Shown in pieces: positions 4,497 to 12,238 of a DNA stretch of 12,726 nucleotides; the first letter of the stretch is position 1, and the number at the start of each line of letters is the position of its first letter. The notes below the pieces were generated by a model. The model worked only from the letters and a program-made list of their open reading frames with translations. It had not been told where the DNA came from and ran no database searches. The stretch spans positions 1 to 12,726 of the forward strand of contig JBCBJG010000068.1 of assembly GCA_038523655.1 (NCBI GenBank). Direction: 5' to 3'. Made by a program: the position numbers and the translations under genes. Source of the DNA: CALHAX01 sp038523655 (GTDB taxonomy: Bacteria; Pseudomonadota; Alphaproteobacteria; Rhizobiales; CALHAX01).

Positions 4497-7418
4497 GTGC
4501 GGACCGTCAGCTGGTTGCAAAATTCTTTACGCTCCCTCGCCCTGCGCAGTGGAGAGAGAAATCCCTTGCGCGCGGCAGACGGGAGTACGTGTGACGTGCG
4601 ATCGCTGCGGCGAGCGAGCGACCCGCGCCTTGCCCGGTTCGCCGGCGCGCTGGTGGCTACGACGGCGCTGTCGGGCGCATTGCTTGTCGGCGATGCGAAG
4701 GCGCAGCAGTCTGCCAACACGATGGGTGCGCGCGACGGAACGATTGCCGAGTTCGTCGTGCCGCAGCTCGCGCCTGGAACATACCGGATTATAATCCGCC
4801 CGGAGAGAACCCCGGCCGCGCGGCCAGCGCTACGGCAACCACGCCAGCCCCAGCCCCCGCTAGAGCCGCAAGCCTCCGCTGAGCTGACAGGCGATCCATC
4901 GGTCACGGTCCGGGTGCCGGAGCTTATCTTGCGTGTGCCCGCGCTCATGATCCGCACGCCGTCGAATGCGGATCGGCCGACCGGTGGGAATGATCGCCGG
5001 GCGCTCGATCTTGGCGAGCCGACATTCAGCGTTCGTGCGCCAAGAGAGCGCGCGCCGGATGCGCCGCGCGTCGACCGAGCCGCGCCGCCGATCTTCGACG
5101 TAGATGCCGATGGCCCGGCCCGCTTCACGCGGCGGCCGTTGCAACAGATCGCTGACCGCCGGGCATCCGCCGCGCCGGATTTCGAGGACGATGGTCTCGA
5201 CGCGCCCGGTGAACCGACGCGGCCACGCGCTGAGCGGCGGTCATCCGACGACACGCTGCCGATGGTGCGCATGCGTGCGCCACTTGCGTCTGTGCGGGTA
5301 AAAGACGAGGCGCGGTCGGACACGCCGCAGCCGACGTTCGACAGCGCGCTCGATGAGGACCTTCCGCAGATCCGTATGCGGGCGCCGCTCGCGTCCGTGC
5401 GGATTGATGACGGTGCAGATCGCGCGTCGCGTGATGAAACGGTCGCGCGGCAAACCGTTGCCGAGCCTCGCTTCGGGGCCGCGCTGGACGACGACGCCGA
5501 CAATGATCTGCCGACGATCCGAATGCGCGCGCCGCTGGCGTCGGTCCGGATCGACGATGCGGATACGCGCGCAGCGAGCCGTGAACGTCGCGCCATCATC
5601 GATGACAGCGAACTTGTGGCGGCCGAGCGGCCGGACAACGTTCAGCGCGGCGAAGCGCCGACCTTTGACGATGATTTTTCCTCCGTCATCGTGCCAACAC
5701 AGCGGGATTCCGAACTGGATGAGCCCGCGGATGTGCGCGGCGACGATCGGAACTCGGACCGCTTCGAGGTTCGCGACGAGGGCGTGCGTGAGGACAGCGG
5801 GCGCGACGATAGACGTGACATGACGGTTACCGCGCCGGTGTTCGAGGACGAGGTCTTCGCGAAGCCCGCGCGCCGTATCGCGACGGAAACGAAGCCCAAG
5901 CGAGACGTCGAGACGGCCGCTGCGCCTGACGATATCCGCGATAGAGATGCCGATGTCGCGGAAGCGCCCCGGTTCGGTGATGCGGTCGACGCGCGGCGCG
6001 AACGGGCGGAGCGCACGCTGTCGCCAGGAGACACCGTGGCCGACGAAGCTCCGCGTGATCGCAACGTGGCTGCGGTTGCCCCGGAACGGCGCGCATTGGG
6101 CGACGCCCGAGACGTGACCCGCGTGCCGGAAGTGCCGACCGTTGATCGCGCGGATGATTTTGTGAGCGATCCGGTCGGGGTGCGCGAGGCGATTGCGCGG
6201 AACCGGGCGCGATACGGGATCGAGGCCGAGCGCGACGACGACTTTTTCACGCTTCGCGGCCGGTACGACTGGTTCAAACCGGTGACGCGCGGTGCTGCGG
6301 GTCCAGACCGCGACCGCAGCGAACGGCGTGCGCGGCGCGATGCGCCCGCACCCCGTCGCCGTGGCGCAGACCGTGATGCGGATAGCGATGGCCGTGATTT
6401 CGGGTCGGTCATCGAACTGAAAGGCCGCGATACTGCGACAGGCGCGGATACCGACACCGCAGATACCGCCGAGTTCGACACGACGGAGCGGGTGACGCCG
6501 CCGACCTTTGGACCGCGCGTGCGCGGAAGTGCGCGTCGCCCGGCATTACAACGCGAGGCGCGGCTGAGCGATCCGCCGGACCGCGGCATTCGCCCAGACG
6601 ATCGAGCGGGCTCTGAAACACTTTTGCGACGTGAAACACGCGGTCCGTCCTACGGGCCGCCTGTTGCCGTTTTTGGCCCCCGGGTTGCGCCACAGGCCGC
6701 CGAGACGCGGACGGCAACGCTCGGCCCGCCGATCGAGACCTCGGAAGATCCGCGCCAGCGGGCCGCAGCAATGGAAACCGCCGCGCGTCCCGATCCAGAG
6801 ACGGTCTTCGAGCAGCCGCGACGAACACCCGACGGTGTGCGCACCGGGGTCGGCGACGCGCTCGCTGCACCGCAATTCAACCGCCTGAGCCCGGTGATGG
6901 CGGGCTATCCGTTCACCTCGAGCTGGTCAGGGCGCGTCCGCGGGCGGGGCTGGATCGTGATCGCCCGGCCGAATAGCCGGATCGGTGATTATCTTTCGCT
7001 TCGTCCGGCCGCACGCGCGGGCGAGATCAACTTGCGGGCACCATCACAGCCCGGCGCCTACGAGGTGCGGTTTCTCTCGCGTGATCGCCGGGTCATTCTC
7101 TCGCGCCAGCGGATCGAGGTGACGCCGGCGAAGGTGCGGCTCGTGGCACTCGAGTTCGTCGATCCCGACGACGAGCTCAACGTGTGGTGGGCCGGGCCCG
7201 GAGATGGCTCCGATAGTCTCACGCTCGCCCCCGTGGGCGCCGACGATGATCGGGCATTGGCGCGCCAGTCGATCGGCACGGGTAATCCGCTCAAGATCAC
7301 CGCGCCGACCCAGCCCGGTGAATATGAGATGCGGTACGTCAACGGCTCGGACAATCGGGTGATGTATCGACGCAAGCTCGTCGTGGCCGCGAGGGCGCCG
7401 AAGCTGCCCGGACCGTGA
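4497..7418 (+). CDS. Large exported Asp/Arg/Pro-rich protein with repeated short motifs and two C-terminal Ig-like repeats; function unknown
   Basis: I do not recognise this 973-aa protein. Residues 48-65 are a hydrophobic core followed by AKA (67-69), so a signal peptide with an unusually long 47-residue n-region exports it. Residues ~70-795 are rich in Asp, Arg, Pro and Ala and probably disordered. Within them LPx[VI]RMRAPLASVR occurs three times (cores at 257, 292 and 341), and a PxF motif recurs ten times (Phe at 177, 200, 229, 281, 326, 390, 449, 493, 671, 794). An aromatic island (FFTLRGRYDWFKPV, within 562-598) stands out. Residues ~799-875 and ~880-964 are two related beta-rich repeats. 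They share AP[ST]QPG[AE]YE[VM]R[FY] and a closing arginine-rich strand, a pattern I associate with Ig-like modules of exported alphaproteobacterial proteins. The gene lies upstream of rlpA on the same strand, so an envelope role is an inference. Long open frames on the opposite strand are shadows. Confidence 0.75.
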   Translation: MRTVSWLQNSLRSLALRSGERNPLRAADGSTCDVRSLRRASDPRLARFAGALVATTALSGALLVGDAKAQQSANTMGARDGTIAEFVVPQLAPGTYRIIIRPERTPAARPALRQPRQPQPPLEPQASAELTGDPSVTVRVPELILRVPALMIRTPSNADRPTGGNDRRALDLGEPTFSVRAPRERAPDAPRVDRAAPPIFDVDADGPARFTRRPLQQIADRRASAAPDFEDDGLDAPGEPTRPRAERRSSDDTLPMVRMRAPLASVRVKDEARSDTPQPTFDSALDEDLPQIRMRAPLASVRIDDGADRASRDETVARQTVAEPRFGAALDDDADNDLPTIRMRAPLASVRIDDADTRAASRERRAIIDDSELVAAERPDNVQRGEAPTFDDDFSSVIVPTQRDSELDEPADVRGDDRNSDRFEVRDEGVREDSGRDDRRDMTVTAPVFEDEVFAKPARRIATETKPKRDVETAAAPDDIRDRDADVAEAPRFGDAVDARRERAERTLSPGDTVADEAPRDRNVAAVAPERRALGDARDVTRVPEVPTVDRADDFVSDPVGVREAIARNRARYGIEAERDDDFFTLRGRYDWFKPVTRGAAGPDRDRSERRARRDAPAPRRRGADRDADSDGRDFGSVIELKGRDTATGADTDTADTAEFDTTERVTPPTFGPRVRGSARRPALQREARLSDPPDRGIRPDDRAGSETLLRRETRGPSYGPPVAVFGPRVAPQAAETRTATLGPPIETSEDPRQRAAAMETAARPDPETVFEQPRRTPDGVRTGVGDALAAPQFNRLSPVMAGYPFTSSWSGRVRGRGWIVIARPNSRIGDYLSLRPAARAGEINLRAPSQPGAYEVRFLSRDRRVILSRQRIEVTPAKVRLVALEFVDPDDELNVWWAGPGDGSDSLTLAPVGADDDRALARQSIGTGNPLKITAPTQPGEYEMRYVNGSDNRVMYRRKLVVAARAPKLPGP
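5265..5558 (+). repeat. Three protein-level repeats RMRAPLASVR in the large exported protein
   Basis: The copies are at 5265-5306, 5370-5411 and 5517-5558. The ten residues RMRAPLASVR are identical in all three, and each copy is preceded by LPx[VI]. Pairwise, five or six of the ten codons differ and every difference is synonymous (for example Ser TCT, TCC, TCG and Leu CTT, CTC, CTG). The copies are therefore old duplications held constant at the protein level. Copies two and three also share an upstream PxF plus acidic stretch and a following IDD, forming a larger module. Confidence 0.9.
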
Positions 7419-7757
7419 TGCGGCAGGTTTGCCTCAGACATGCTGCAAGCCGGGACGCGATCTGACCGGTTGAACGATGCCGCCGTCCGTCGTTGGCGCA
7501 TGGGCATGCGACGGTTGCCGCTCGTCGTCGGCGTCGCCGGTCCGGCCCGCCACGTCTGCCGTCTACGGGCCAACGCCTTCGTCCCCAGCTGCTCGCGTCG
7601 CCGGCTTGGCATCGCGAAGCAGCTTCGCTAGACCCGCCGCAACGCGAAGCGCGTAACGCTCGCGTTCGCCTCAGTTATTCCTCTCCGTACTGCGTTCACC
7701 GCGGATCGCCGCGGCCTTCGACACACCGAGCGAGAACTCGTTCGCAAAGGGGAACGC
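7419..7757. other. Gene-free leader region upstream of rlpA
   Basis: Holds two small inverted repeats. One is GCGAAGC-A-GCTTCGC (7614-7628). The other is a hairpin at 7644-7669 with stem GCGAA-CGCG/CGCG-TTCGC, one bulged G and loop TAACGCT. An open frame of 63 codons at 7440-7631 has no ribosome binding site or recognisable content. The rlpA promoter should lie here, but I cannot point to clear -35/-10 boxes. The end of the region has AAGGGG five bases before the rlpA start. Confidence 0.45.
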
Positions 7758-8681
7758 ATGCGCGGCCTGTTTTCTGTCCTCGTGACGCTCGCACTTTGCC
7801 TGCTTGCGGGATGTGGTGGCACGGCACTTACCGAGCGGCCGCTGACGCCCTCGGCACCCGTCGTGAGCGGTTCAACACCGACGGTCGCGCTGGTGGAGAG
7901 TGTTTCCGCACAGCCGGTGCCGCCCCGAGCGCTCGAGGCTCGTCCCTCGGGTGCGCCTGCCGTTGCGCAGATCGCACTGGCGGGACCGATCGATCCAAGA
8001 GGGGAAGACGCTGCGGAGACGGCGGGTGATGGCAGGCGTGCTGATCGCATCGGCTTACTTGTCGCGAGCGAGACCGCGCCGGTACGTCAGGCCACGAGGC
8101 CGCGCCGGGCAGCCGCCGCGTCAATGACCCCGGCTGCTCGCGGCGTGCCGCGGCGACCGCGCAAGGGTGGTGGCGTGCGCAAGGTCGGCAAACCATACCG
8201 CATCGCTGGGCGCTGGTATCACCCGCGGGCCGACGAGAGCTACGACCGCACGGGCGAGGCATCGTGGTACGGTCGCGCATTCCACGGGAAGAAAACGGCG
8301 AACGGTGAGATCTTCGACATGGACGCGCTCAGCGCAGCGCATCCAACCCTGCCGCTCCCCTCCTATGTCGAGGTGACCAATGTTGCGAACGGGCGGCGGG
8401 TCGTAGTGCGCGTGAACGACCGCGGACCATACGCCCACGGCCGGATCATCGATTTGTCGCGAGCAACTGCACGGCTGCTCGGGTTCGCGTCGCTCGGCAC
8501 CGCGCAGGTCCGGGTTCGGTATCTGCGTCCGGCGCCAATCGACGGTGACACGCAATTCGAACGGGCTTTTCTTGCCCGGCAGGGTTGGTACGCTGCGGCG
8601 CCGACCAAGCCGTCGCAGATGTTGGATGCGCGAGCTTCCCGGGCCGCTTCCTTCGCGAGCCGCGTCCCTGGCGGGTCCTGA
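7758..8681 (+). CDS. rlpA: RlpA-family septal ring lipoprotein / lytic transglycosylase-like protein
   Basis: RlpA proteins are outer-membrane lipoproteins with a double-psi beta-barrel; in some bacteria they cleave glycan strands lacking stem peptides and help daughter cells separate. This 307-aa protein starts with a lipoprotein signal peptide and lipobox LLAGC (Cys19). Residue +2 is Gly rather than Asp, consistent with outer-membrane sorting. Residues ~20-160 are a long Ala/Pro/Arg-rich linker. The barrel begins at GEASWYGRAFHGKKTANGE (166-184) and includes VNDRGPY (219-225), whose Asp is among the conserved acidic residues of the family, and RIIDLS (229-234). After the barrel there are only about 50 residues, and I see no SPOR domain, the peptidoglycan-binding module found in the E. 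coli protein. AAGGGG five bases before the ATG supports the start. dacA follows about 170 bases later. Confidence 0.92.
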   Translation: MRGLFSVLVTLALCLLAGCGGTALTERPLTPSAPVVSGSTPTVALVESVSAQPVPPRALEARPSGAPAVAQIALAGPIDPRGEDAAETAGDGRRADRIGLLVASETAPVRQATRPRRAAAASMTPAARGVPRRPRKGGGVRKVGKPYRIAGRWYHPRADESYDRTGEASWYGRAFHGKKTANGEIFDMDALSAAHPTLPLPSYVEVTNVANGRRVVVRVNDRGPYAHGRIIDLSRATARLLGFASLGTAQVRVRYLRPAPIDGDTQFERAFLARQGWYAAAPTKPSQMLDARASRAASFASRVPGGS

Positions 8682-8763
8682 GTAAACAGTCGGGCATCTC
8701 GCGTGCGCGGTGCTGCCCGTGCTTGTTTGACGACAATGTGCGTGACGGCAGGCGATGCGCGCG

Positions 8764-8792
8764 TTGACCTTCAGGCGGTGCAGCGTGACACT
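8764..8792 (+). promoter_or_regulatory. Possible sigma-70-type promoter for dacA
   Basis: TTGACC (8764-8769), a 17-base spacer, then GACACT (8787-8792). The -35 is good and the -10 weak (three of six positions of TATAAT). It lies about 60 bases before the dacA start, in the only gap between rlpA and dacA. Confidence 0.25.
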
Positions 8793-8838
8793 TTCGGCAC
8801 GATTGCACGCTTTGATTGTGCGGTCCGGCGCCCCCGAC

Positions 8839-8843
8839 AAGGA
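8839..8843 (+). promoter_or_regulatory. Ribosome binding site that decides the dacA start
   Basis: AAGGA lies 9 bases before ATG 8853 but only 3 before ATG 8847, so 8853 is the better start. The long upstream extension of the frame to 8703 has no such site and would hide the signal peptide. Confidence 0.5.
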
Positions 8844-8852
8844 CTTATGCTT

Positions 8853-10094
8853 ATGGTGACGAACAGGACGGCACGCCGCGAGGATAACCTCGTACGCGCG
8901 TTGTTGCGCGGCTTCTGCGCGCTCGGGCGTGATCGGGTGCGGGCCGGTGTGTTCGCACTGACGGTTGCTGTGCTGGCGCTCGTTGGCCCGAGCCCCGCGG
9001 CCGTTGCGTACGAGACGAAGGCGACGCACGCGATCCTGATGGACGCCGAGACAGGCGCGATACTCTACCAGAAAAATGCCGACGAGTTGATGCCGCCCGC
9101 GAGCATGAGCAAGCTCATGACCATCGCGATCGTGTTCGAGGCTCTCAAGACCGGTCAGATCACGCCGGACGAGGAGTTCTACGTCTCGGAGAACGCGTGG
9201 CGGACCGGTGGCGGCGTCTCAGGCACGTCGGCGATGTTCGTGCCGGTGAACAAGCGCGCGAAAGTTTCCGATCTGCTGCAGGGGATCATCGTCCAGTCCG
9301 GCAACGATGCGTCGATTGCGCTCGCGGAAGGGCTCGCCGGGTCCGAAGAGGTATTTGCCCGCCAGATGACGGAGTACGCCCGGCGGATCGGGATCACGCG
9401 TTCGACGTTTGCGAACTCGACCGGGCTGCCGCATCCGGACCACCGCATGACTGCCCGCGAACTCGCCAAGCTCGCCTTGCACCTGAAGCAGGCCTACCCG
9501 GACTACTATCGGTACTTTGCGCAGAAGCAATTTAAGTACCGCAAGTGGACATTCCGGAACCGCAACCCATTGATTCACCTGCCGATCGGGATCGACGGGT
9601 TGAAGACCGGCTACACGAAGGAGGCCGGTTATGGGCTGGTCGGGGCCGGGACTTTCGAGGGACGGCAACTCGTGTTCGTCGTCAACGGGCTTACATCCAA
9701 ACGCGAGCGAAAGCTGGAGGCGCGCCGGCTTTACGAATGGGGTTTGCGCGGTTTCCGCTCGTTTGAGCTCTTCGAGCCAGCGGAAGAGGTCGCGAGTGCT
9801 CTCGTTTGGGGCGGGGATGCGATGTACCTGCCGCTTGTCGGGCGCGACGGCGTGCAGGTCTTGCTGCCGCGGACGGTTTCGGACAAGAAGCCGCTCAAGG
9901 CTTCCGTGGTTTACGTGAAGCCGCTCAAGGCGCCGATCCGACAAGGTGATCAGGTCGCCGTTCTCCGGGTCGAGGGAAGCGGCTCGTCGGTCAGCGAGGT
10001 ACCGCTCTATGCGGGGCAGGATGTGGCGCGCAGCGGGTTCATCCGGCGCGGGTGGAGTTCGCTCGTGCACCTCGCGTTGGGGTGGATTCTGTAG
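8853..10094 (+). CDS. dacA: D-alanyl-D-alanine carboxypeptidase, PBP5/6 type (peptidase S11)
   Basis: Removes the terminal D-Ala from peptidoglycan pentapeptides in the periplasm, limiting cross-linking and shaping the wall. The 413-aa protein has a signal peptide with core AGVFALTVAVLALVG and cleavage after AVA (residue 52). The three serine-type penicillin-binding motifs are present and correctly spaced: SMSK (Ser84 nucleophile, Lys87), SGN (149-151) and KTG (251-253). A C-terminal beta-rich domain follows (about 300-385), as in PBP5. The last residues (SSLVHLALGWIL) form a short amphipathic segment that in this family holds the enzyme on the inner membrane. Length and motif order are normal. 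tmk starts 33 bases after the stop, so co-transcription with tmk and holB is likely. Confidence 0.95.
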   Translation: MVTNRTARREDNLVRALLRGFCALGRDRVRAGVFALTVAVLALVGPSPAAVAYETKATHAILMDAETGAILYQKNADELMPPASMSKLMTIAIVFEALKTGQITPDEEFYVSENAWRTGGGVSGTSAMFVPVNKRAKVSDLLQGIIVQSGNDASIALAEGLAGSEEVFARQMTEYARRIGITRSTFANSTGLPHPDHRMTARELAKLALHLKQAYPDYYRYFAQKQFKYRKWTFRNRNPLIHLPIGIDGLKTGYTKEAGYGLVGAGTFEGRQLVFVVNGLTSKRERKLEARRLYEWGLRGFRSFELFEPAEEVASALVWGGDAMYLPLVGRDGVQVLLPRTVSDKKPLKASVVYVKPLKAPIRQGDQVAVLRVEGSGSSVSEVPLYAGQDVARSGFIRRGWSSLVHLALGWIL

Positions 10095-10127
10095 GGGCGA
10101 TCGGACTTCGCGCCCGGGCGCTGCGCG

Positions 10128-10850
10128 ATGACTGCGCGTGGCCGGTTCGTCACTTTCGAGGGTGGCGAGGGGGTGGGCAAATCCACACAGATCGCCGCGC
10201 TCGCCGAGCGGCTTCGTGCGGCCGAACATGATGTGGTCGTCACCCGCGAGCCGGGGGGAACCGTGCTTGCCGAAGCGATCCGTACGCTGGTGCTCGACCC
10301 GAGCGCCGAGGGGCGCACGCCTACGACCGAGGCATTGCTGTTCGCCGCTGCGAGGTCGGATCACGTCTCGCGTTTAATCGCTCCGTCACTTGCGCAAGGG
10401 CGCTGGGTGTTATGCGACCGGTTCGCGGACTCGACCCGTGCGTATCAAGGTGCTGCCGGCGATCTGGACCGGGAGTTCATTCTGTCGCTCGAAGCTGCGG
10501 CGGTCGCGGGCATGCCCGGGGAGATCGGCGCTCCAACGAAGACGCTGCCGGACGTCACTATCCTGCTCGACCTGGATCCTGAGGTCGGGCTTCGCCGGGT
10601 TGCGCAACGGGCTGCCGGGCAGCAGGGTGTCGCACGCGGTCCGCTGGTGGATAAAAATACCGATCGCGGGGCCGCGCCCGACGGCTTCGAAGCGCGGACG
10701 CTCGCGTACCACCGCCGACTACGCCAAGGGTTTCTCGACGAAGCGGCAGCCGCGCCAGAGCGTTTCGCCGTGTTCGACGCGGCGCAGCCGGTTGACGTGC
10801 TTGCCCACGCGATCTGGCGAACGGTGGGTGAAAGGCTCGGGGTTTCCTGA
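10128..10850 (+). CDS. tmk: Thymidylate kinase
   Basis: Phosphorylates dTMP to dTDP with ATP, the essential step to dTTP for replication. The 240-aa protein has the P-loop GEGVGKST (13-20), TREPGGT (a conserved dTMP-kinase signature), and CDRFADST (Asp97-Arg98), the DR[YF] motif of substrate binding. The LID region is about 156-197. It is some 25-30 residues longer than the E. coli enzyme. The extra length appears as roughly ten residues before the strand DVTILLDL (GEIGAPTKTL) and a longer, charged LID (around 165-186). I see no strong ribosome binding site before ATG 10128, so coupling to dacA or a slightly different start is possible. The TGA overlaps the ATG of holB. Confidence 0.95.
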   Translation: MTARGRFVTFEGGEGVGKSTQIAALAERLRAAEHDVVVTREPGGTVLAEAIRTLVLDPSAEGRTPTTEALLFAAARSDHVSRLIAPSLAQGRWVLCDRFADSTRAYQGAAGDLDREFILSLEAAAVAGMPGEIGAPTKTLPDVTILLDLDPEVGLRRVAQRAAGQQGVARGPLVDKNTDRGAAPDGFEARTLAYHRRLRQGFLDEAAAAPERFAVFDAAQPVDVLAHAIWRTVGERLGVS

Positions 10851-12076
10851 TGGCGCGGGCTGCGCGATCGACACGGACGCCGCGGGTTCTGACCGACGGC
10901 GAGCCGACGCCTGAAGTCGACCGGCTGGATGGCATTCTGCACCCACGAATGAACCCTTCGCTGATCGGCCATGCGGAGGCCGAGGCGGCACTCGCATCCG
11001 CCTTCGCGAGCGGTCGAATGCATCATGCGTGGCTGCTCTCAGGGACTGAGGGCATCGGCAAGGCAACGCTTGCTTATCGTCTCGCGCGGTTCGCGCTGCA
11101 GGCTGGCGGCGCGGGGTACGGCGCTTCCGGCGACGCGTCGGGTCTGTTCGGGTCTGACGACACGCCCGGTGACCTGACGCTCGAGGCGTCCCTCGAGGCG
11201 CCAAGCGCGCGTCAGGTCATGGCGCTCTCGCATCCCGGACTTCTCGTTTTGCGGCGGCAGTGGGATGCCAAGCGCAAGAAGTTCGCGACCATGATCACGG
11301 TCGACGAGGTGCGCCGGTTGCGCGGTTTCCTGAGCCTCAGCACAAGCGACGGCGGCTGGCGGGTGGTGATCGTCGACCGGGCTGACGAAATGAACGTCAA
11401 CGCTGCGAGTGCTTTGCTCAAAGCGTTGGAAGAGCCGCCTGCGCGGTGCCTGTTTCTGCTGATTGCATCTGAGCCGGGTCGACTGCCGGTGACGGTGCTC
11501 TCGCGTTGCCGCCGGCTGGGCATGTCCCCGCTCGACCGCACTGCGCTTGAAGATGCGTACCGGCATGTCGCGCAGCTCAGCGCGTTCGACGCCGAGGGTG
11601 TCGAGGACTGGGCGCTGCTCCATCGGCTCGCCGGCGGGTCGGTCCGCCGGGCGCTGCTGCTCACGCGAGAAGACGGGCTGACGCTCTATGATGAATTGAT
11701 CAAGCTGCTCGGCACGTTGCCGAAGCTCGATTGGCCGAACGTGCAGGGGTTTGCGGAAAGCCTTGCGCCGGTGGCGCAGGATACCCGGTATACGCTCGCG
11801 CTTGACCTGTTGGGCGATATGATCGTGCGGCTTGTCCACGCCGGTGCAGATGGCCGCGCGGAAGCCGCCGCCGAGGGAGAGGCCGCGTCTCGGGAGCATG
11901 CGATCGCCGCCCGTGTCGCGCCGCCCGGCTCGCTTGCGCCGTGGTCGGAGCTATGGGAAAGACTGGCGCGCGATCGCGCGGAGGTCCGCCTGCTCAATCT
12001 CGACCGGCAGAATTTTCTCTTGAGCGTGTTCCAGGAGATCGAGGCAGCGGCGCTCGCCGGTGCGGAGGCTGCTTGA
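10850..12076 (+). CDS. holB: DNA polymerase III subunit delta'
   Basis: Delta' is the rigid stator of the clamp-loader complex that opens the beta clamp and places it on DNA. The 408-aa protein has an AAA+ fold. Walker A is GTEGIGKAT (65-73), a Walker B-like strand ends in DRADE (176-180), and the SRC motif (218-220) supplies the arginine finger typical of clamp loaders. ALLKALEEPP, the classic delta'/DnaX stretch, lies between them. I see no clustered cysteines for the zinc module present in E. coli delta'. The N-terminal ~35 residues are a variable extension. Residues ~85-125, Gly/Ala/Asp-rich, separate the P-loop helix from HPGLLVLRR. The start overlaps the tmk stop (TGATG), which suggests translational coupling. 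Confidence 0.93.
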   Translation: MARAARSTRTPRVLTDGEPTPEVDRLDGILHPRMNPSLIGHAEAEAALASAFASGRMHHAWLLSGTEGIGKATLAYRLARFALQAGGAGYGASGDASGLFGSDDTPGDLTLEASLEAPSARQVMALSHPGLLVLRRQWDAKRKKFATMITVDEVRRLRGFLSLSTSDGGWRVVIVDRADEMNVNAASALLKALEEPPARCLFLLIASEPGRLPVTVLSRCRRLGMSPLDRTALEDAYRHVAQLSAFDAEGVEDWALLHRLAGGSVRRALLLTREDGLTLYDELIKLLGTLPKLDWPNVQGFAESLAPVAQDTRYTLALDLLGDMIVRLVHAGADGRAEAAAEGEAASREHAIAARVAPPGSLAPWSELWERLARDRAEVRLLNLDRQNFLLSVFQEIEAAALAGAEAA

Positions 12077-12097
12077 GCGTCAAGCGCTGCGGGTACT

Positions 12098-12130
12098 GCG
12101 AGGCGATCAGGATTGCGACGGGCGCCTCGC
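12098..12130 (+). terminator. Inverted repeat after holB, possible terminator
   Basis: GCGAGGCG (12098-12105) and CGCCTCGC (12123-12130) are perfect 8-bp complements around a 17-base loop, 21 bases after the holB stop and about 110 before metG. No T run follows. It may end the tmk-holB transcript or be a folded part of the metG leader. Confidence 0.35.
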
Positions 12131-12238
12131 CGCCCTGGAGCCAGACGTGACTTGCACCCGGCGCGCGAGGCCACTGCCAGGCATACTGCGGCCGGCGAAC
12201 CGTGCGGCGTGATCTACCAGAGACGTGAGGGCCCAGCC

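Noticed and set aside
4475..5638. 387-codon open frame on the - strand opposite the large exported protein (and another of 315 codons at 5642-6589)
   Set aside because: Both are Ser/Arg-rich shadows created by GC-rich codons of the + strand gene. They have no ribosome binding site, no domain, and the + strand frame explains the region with a signal peptide, repeats and Ig-like domains.
7440..7631. 63-codon open frame between the large gene and rlpA
   Set aside because: No ribosome binding site, Arg-rich composition typical of a chance frame in GC-rich DNA, no recognisable content.
8703..8852. Upstream extension of dacA to ATG 8703
   Set aside because: The extension has no family similarity and would move the signal peptide about 80 residues inside; AAGGA points to ATG 8853.
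8121..9029. 302-codon open frame on the - strand across the end of rlpA and start of dacA
   Set aside because: Shadow of two well-supported + strand genes with intact motifs.
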